DNA of 16,686 bases from Methylococcaceae bacterium (GTDB lineage Bacteria > Pseudomonadota > Gammaproteobacteria > Methylococcales > Methylomonadaceae). The stretch spans positions 1 through 16,686 of the forward strand of contig JABFST010000195.1 of NCBI GenBank assembly GCA_013140465.1, read 5' to 3'. The notes beneath the pieces are model-generated. The model saw nothing but the letters and a program-made list of their open reading frames with translations, searched no databases and was not told where the DNA came from. Below, in pieces: positions 14,879 through 16,686 of this stretch. A program made the translations under genes and the position numbers. Position 1 is the stretch's first letter, and each line of letters begins with the position of its first letter.

Positions 14879-15538
14879 ATGATGGAAACACCAGCAGAAA
14901 CCCTTACCGAAAAACCCAAACCCACACCCACACGCCCCACTCAACTGGGTGGCGACCTGCAAGCCGCCAACAGTGCCGAACTTTACTGGGACGACCAGAA
15001 CCGCAAACAATCCGTCGATGTGGTTTTTAAGCGCGCCGAAGACCATGCCCTTAATGCCATAGACTGGTATTTATACGCCAAAGCCAACAAACGCAAGTGC
15101 GCACAAACACTACGCCTAGGCACGATAGCGGCATCGGCGATAGCCGGTTTGCTGCCATTACTCAGCCAAATCTTCCAAAACCAATTGTCATCCTTATCAC
15201 CCGCTTGGACGACGATTGCTTTAGGGGTTGCGGGGGTATTAATGGCTATCGACAAATTTTTTGGCTGTTCTAACGCGTGGATGCGCTTTATTGCCACTGA
15301 ACACCGTATCCGGCAAGCCCTGCATGAATTTCAAATGGATTACGACATAGCCCAAGCCAGCTGGGCAGAAAATCTGCCGACCGCCGAACAAGCACAAGCC
15401 ATGCTGGCACGCTGCAAAACGTTTATTTCCCAAGTAGACGCTTTTATCCTGCAAGAAACCAATGAATGGCTGACCGAATTTCAAAACGCCATCAAACAAA
15501 AAGACGAACCCGCCGCGATTAGCAAACCCATCGTCTAA
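14879..15538 (+). CDS. SLATT/DUF4231-type two-helix membrane protein
   Basis: This is a 219-residue protein with a GAGGTGAC ribosome site. The N-terminal 25 residues are a Pro/Thr/Lys-rich tail. Residues about 35-76 are helical and charged (KRAEDHALNAIDWYLYAKANKRK). Two membrane helices follow at about 80-96 and 109-125, then FGCSNAWMRFIATEHRIRQALHEF and a long helical C-terminal part. This matches the SLATT/DUF4231 family, predicted pore-forming effectors often coupled to nucleotide-sensing partners (SMODS, SLOG) in bacterial conflict systems. No such partner is adjacent, so a defence role is not supported here beyond the domain itself. It probably lies in the inner membrane. Confidence 0.8.
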   Translation: MMETPAETLTEKPKPTPTRPTQLGGDLQAANSAELYWDDQNRKQSVDVVFKRAEDHALNAIDWYLYAKANKRKCAQTLRLGTIAASAIAGLLPLLSQIFQNQLSSLSPAWTTIALGVAGVLMAIDKFFGCSNAWMRFIATEHRIRQALHEFQMDYDIAQASWAENLPTAEQAQAMLARCKTFISQVDAFILQETNEWLTEFQNAIKQKDEPAAISKPIV

Positions 15539-15553
15539 ACCAGCCATCTAACC

Positions 15554-15586
15554 CGCGTGATTCCGGCATTAATGGCTGGAATCGCG
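15554..15586 (+). terminator. Hairpin after the SLATT gene, probable terminator
   Basis: GATTCCGGC (15559-15567) and GCTGGAATC (15575-15583) form a 9-bp stem with one G-T pair and a 7-base loop, extended by CGC/GCG at 15554-15556 and 15584-15586 past a two-base bulge. A short TTT follows. It starts 16 bases after the SLATT stop. Confidence 0.5.
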
Positions 15587-15674
15587 TTTGCAGACATCCG
15601 GCAAACACAGGCCACAATAAGGCAACATCCCAAGGGGTGTGGGATAATGTCATCTTTTGTCGCCATTATTCTCC

Positions 15675-16686
15675 ATGCAAGCCCAATTTTCGCTAAAACT
15701 CACGCGTTCGTCCTGGCTGACGGCACACCTTTATCTGGCCTTAAGCGTCGGCTTTTTATTTGCCCTGATCGGGCTGTCGGGTAGCCTTAGCATTTACCGC
15801 GCCGAACTGGATACGCTACTAAACCCTCAACTGACACTTTCTGCACCACCCAGCCAGCCCCTGCCCCTAGACCGCATCATCGCTGCTGTACGCAACGCCC
15901 ATCCGCAACGGTACGGTGCTTGGACACTGGAAATGCCCGACTCGCCCGAAGGCATGATTACCGCCTGGTATGAAAAACCTACAGAAACTTTCTTTGAGCT
16001 GTATGCGCCGTTGATGGTGTCGGTAAACCCTTACACGGGCGAAGTCGTCAGCAGCCGTTTTTGGGGACAAACCGCGATGACTTGGCTGATGGACTTGCAC
16101 ACCCAACTCAGGTTAGATCGCCTAGGCTGGCAAACCGTCGGGGTGCTGGGCATAGGCTTAATCATTTCTTGTGTGACGGGTTTGTATTTGTGGTGGCCTG
16201 GCCTATCGGGCTTAAAACACGCCTTTAGTTTACGGCACACTGCGGGCATGATGCGCCTGGCCTTGGACGTGCATAGGCTATTAGGCTTGCTCAGTCTTCC
16301 CGCGCTGTTAGTGTTGGCTAGCACGGGTTTTTTGCTAAGCTACCCTGCGGTGTTGGAAGCAGTGGCAGGTTCGTCGGGAATGGAACACGGGCAAACAGGG
16401 CGCACTATCGCCAGCACGGCAATCCCCAACAACCACCCGACTGGTTTAGCCGCCGCCGTGTCCGTAGCGCATGCCCCGTTTCCACGCGCCCAACTGAGGC
16501 GAGTCACGACACCCGTGGGCGATAACGGCATTTACCGTATCAATTTTAAGCAAGCCAGTGAGATTAACCAACGCCATCCTTATACAACCGTATGGGTGGA
16601 CCGCTGGAGCGGACAAATTAAACAAGTGCGTGACCCTAAACAATTCTCTAAAGGCGAAACCTTTGCCACTTGGATCTGGCCTTTAC
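15675..16686 (+). CDS. PepSY-associated transmembrane protein, partial (3' end outside window)
   Basis: An open frame of 337 codons from ATG 15675 runs off the window edge. The N-terminus has a membrane helix (about 17-38, AHLYLALSVGFLFALIGLSG) followed by SIYRAELDTLLNP. A PepSY-like periplasmic domain covers about 63-128 (DRIIAAVRNAHP...VNPYTGEVV). Helix 2 is at about 153-174 with SCVTGLYLWWPG, and helix 3 at about 202-222. His142 (WLMDLHTQL) and His200 (ALDVHRLLGL) lie at membrane borders, as in PepSY_TM/PiuB-type proteins. Such proteins are linked to iron-siderophore uptake or ferric reduction at the inner membrane; the histidines could bind haem. No ribosome site is visible upstream. The family is clear, the exact role open. 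Confidence 0.88.
   Translation, partial: MQAQFSLKLTRSSWLTAHLYLALSVGFLFALIGLSGSLSIYRAELDTLLNPQLTLSAPPSQPLPLDRIIAAVRNAHPQRYGAWTLEMPDSPEGMITAWYEKPTETFFELYAPLMVSVNPYTGEVVSSRFWGQTAMTWLMDLHTQLRLDRLGWQTVGVLGIGLIISCVTGLYLWWPGLSGLKHAFSLRHTAGMMRLALDVHRLLGLLSLPALLVLASTGFLLSYPAVLEAVAGSSGMEHGQTGRTIASTAIPNNHPTGLAAAVSVAHAPFPRAQLRRVTTPVGDNGIYRINFKQASEINQRHPYTTVWVDRWSGQIKQVRDPKQFSKGETFATWIWPL

Noticed and set aside
15557..15784. 75-codon open frame after the SLATT gene
   Set aside because: It overlaps the terminator hairpin and the PepSY protein gene in another frame and has no family features.

Overview
The window looks like chromosomal DNA of a gammaproteobacterium of moderate GC content. The lineage is inferred from gene families only: a CmoB-type tRNA carboxymethyltransferase, a YcgN-type cysteine-cluster protein, a magnesium-type HemB and an MlaC-like protein. 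A methanotroph-like (Methylococcales) or related sulfur-oxidising lineage fits the mix, but the sequence does not prove it. There are no rRNA, tRNA, CRISPR or complete insertion-sequence genes.

Layout. (1) Positions 1-1114, minus strand: the start of a type I polyketide synthase whose ketosynthase frame is interrupted by an in-frame TGA just before the third catalytic residue. (2) 1115-1912: a gene-poor, AT-rich stretch unusually dense in perfect inverted repeats, with a tandem-repeat/palindrome element in the middle. (3) 1913-2881, minus strand: an exported protein with one C-terminal CxxCH haem site. (4) 3343-8168, plus strand: seven tightly packed genes forming one probable operon: a TPR protein with FimV-like features, a degenerate-receiver/winged-helix protein, a Ras-like COG2229 GTPase, a roadblock-like protein, a canonical roadblock/LC7 protein, an Aer-type FAD-binding PAS protein, and a PhnD-like binding protein without a signal peptide. 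(5) 8409-8828: a small exported protein of unknown function. (6) 8832-11199, minus strand: hemB, aroE and a ycgN-family gene, probably co-transcribed. (7) 11342-14634, plus strand: an mlaC-like gene, two small AT-rich genes between hairpins (a 63-residue protein and a lipoprotein), cmoB, and an exported DUF2380-like protein with its own sigma70-like promoter. (8) 14879-16686: a SLATT/DUF4231-type two-helix membrane protein and the first 337 codons of a PepSY-associated membrane protein that runs off the end.

The most interesting part is the seven-gene operon. Its core (small GTPase, roadblock proteins, winged-helix partner) resembles the MglA/MglB switches of gliding bacteria and the 'conservons' of actinobacteria. 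Here it is joined to a soluble redox-sensor-type PAS domain, a cytosolic solute-binding fold and a TPR protein of the kind linked to polar or pilus machinery. I infer a cytoplasmic switch that reads redox state and/or a small ligand and controls polarity, pili, motility or transcription. That role is a hypothesis from domain content and gene order, not something the sequence shows directly.
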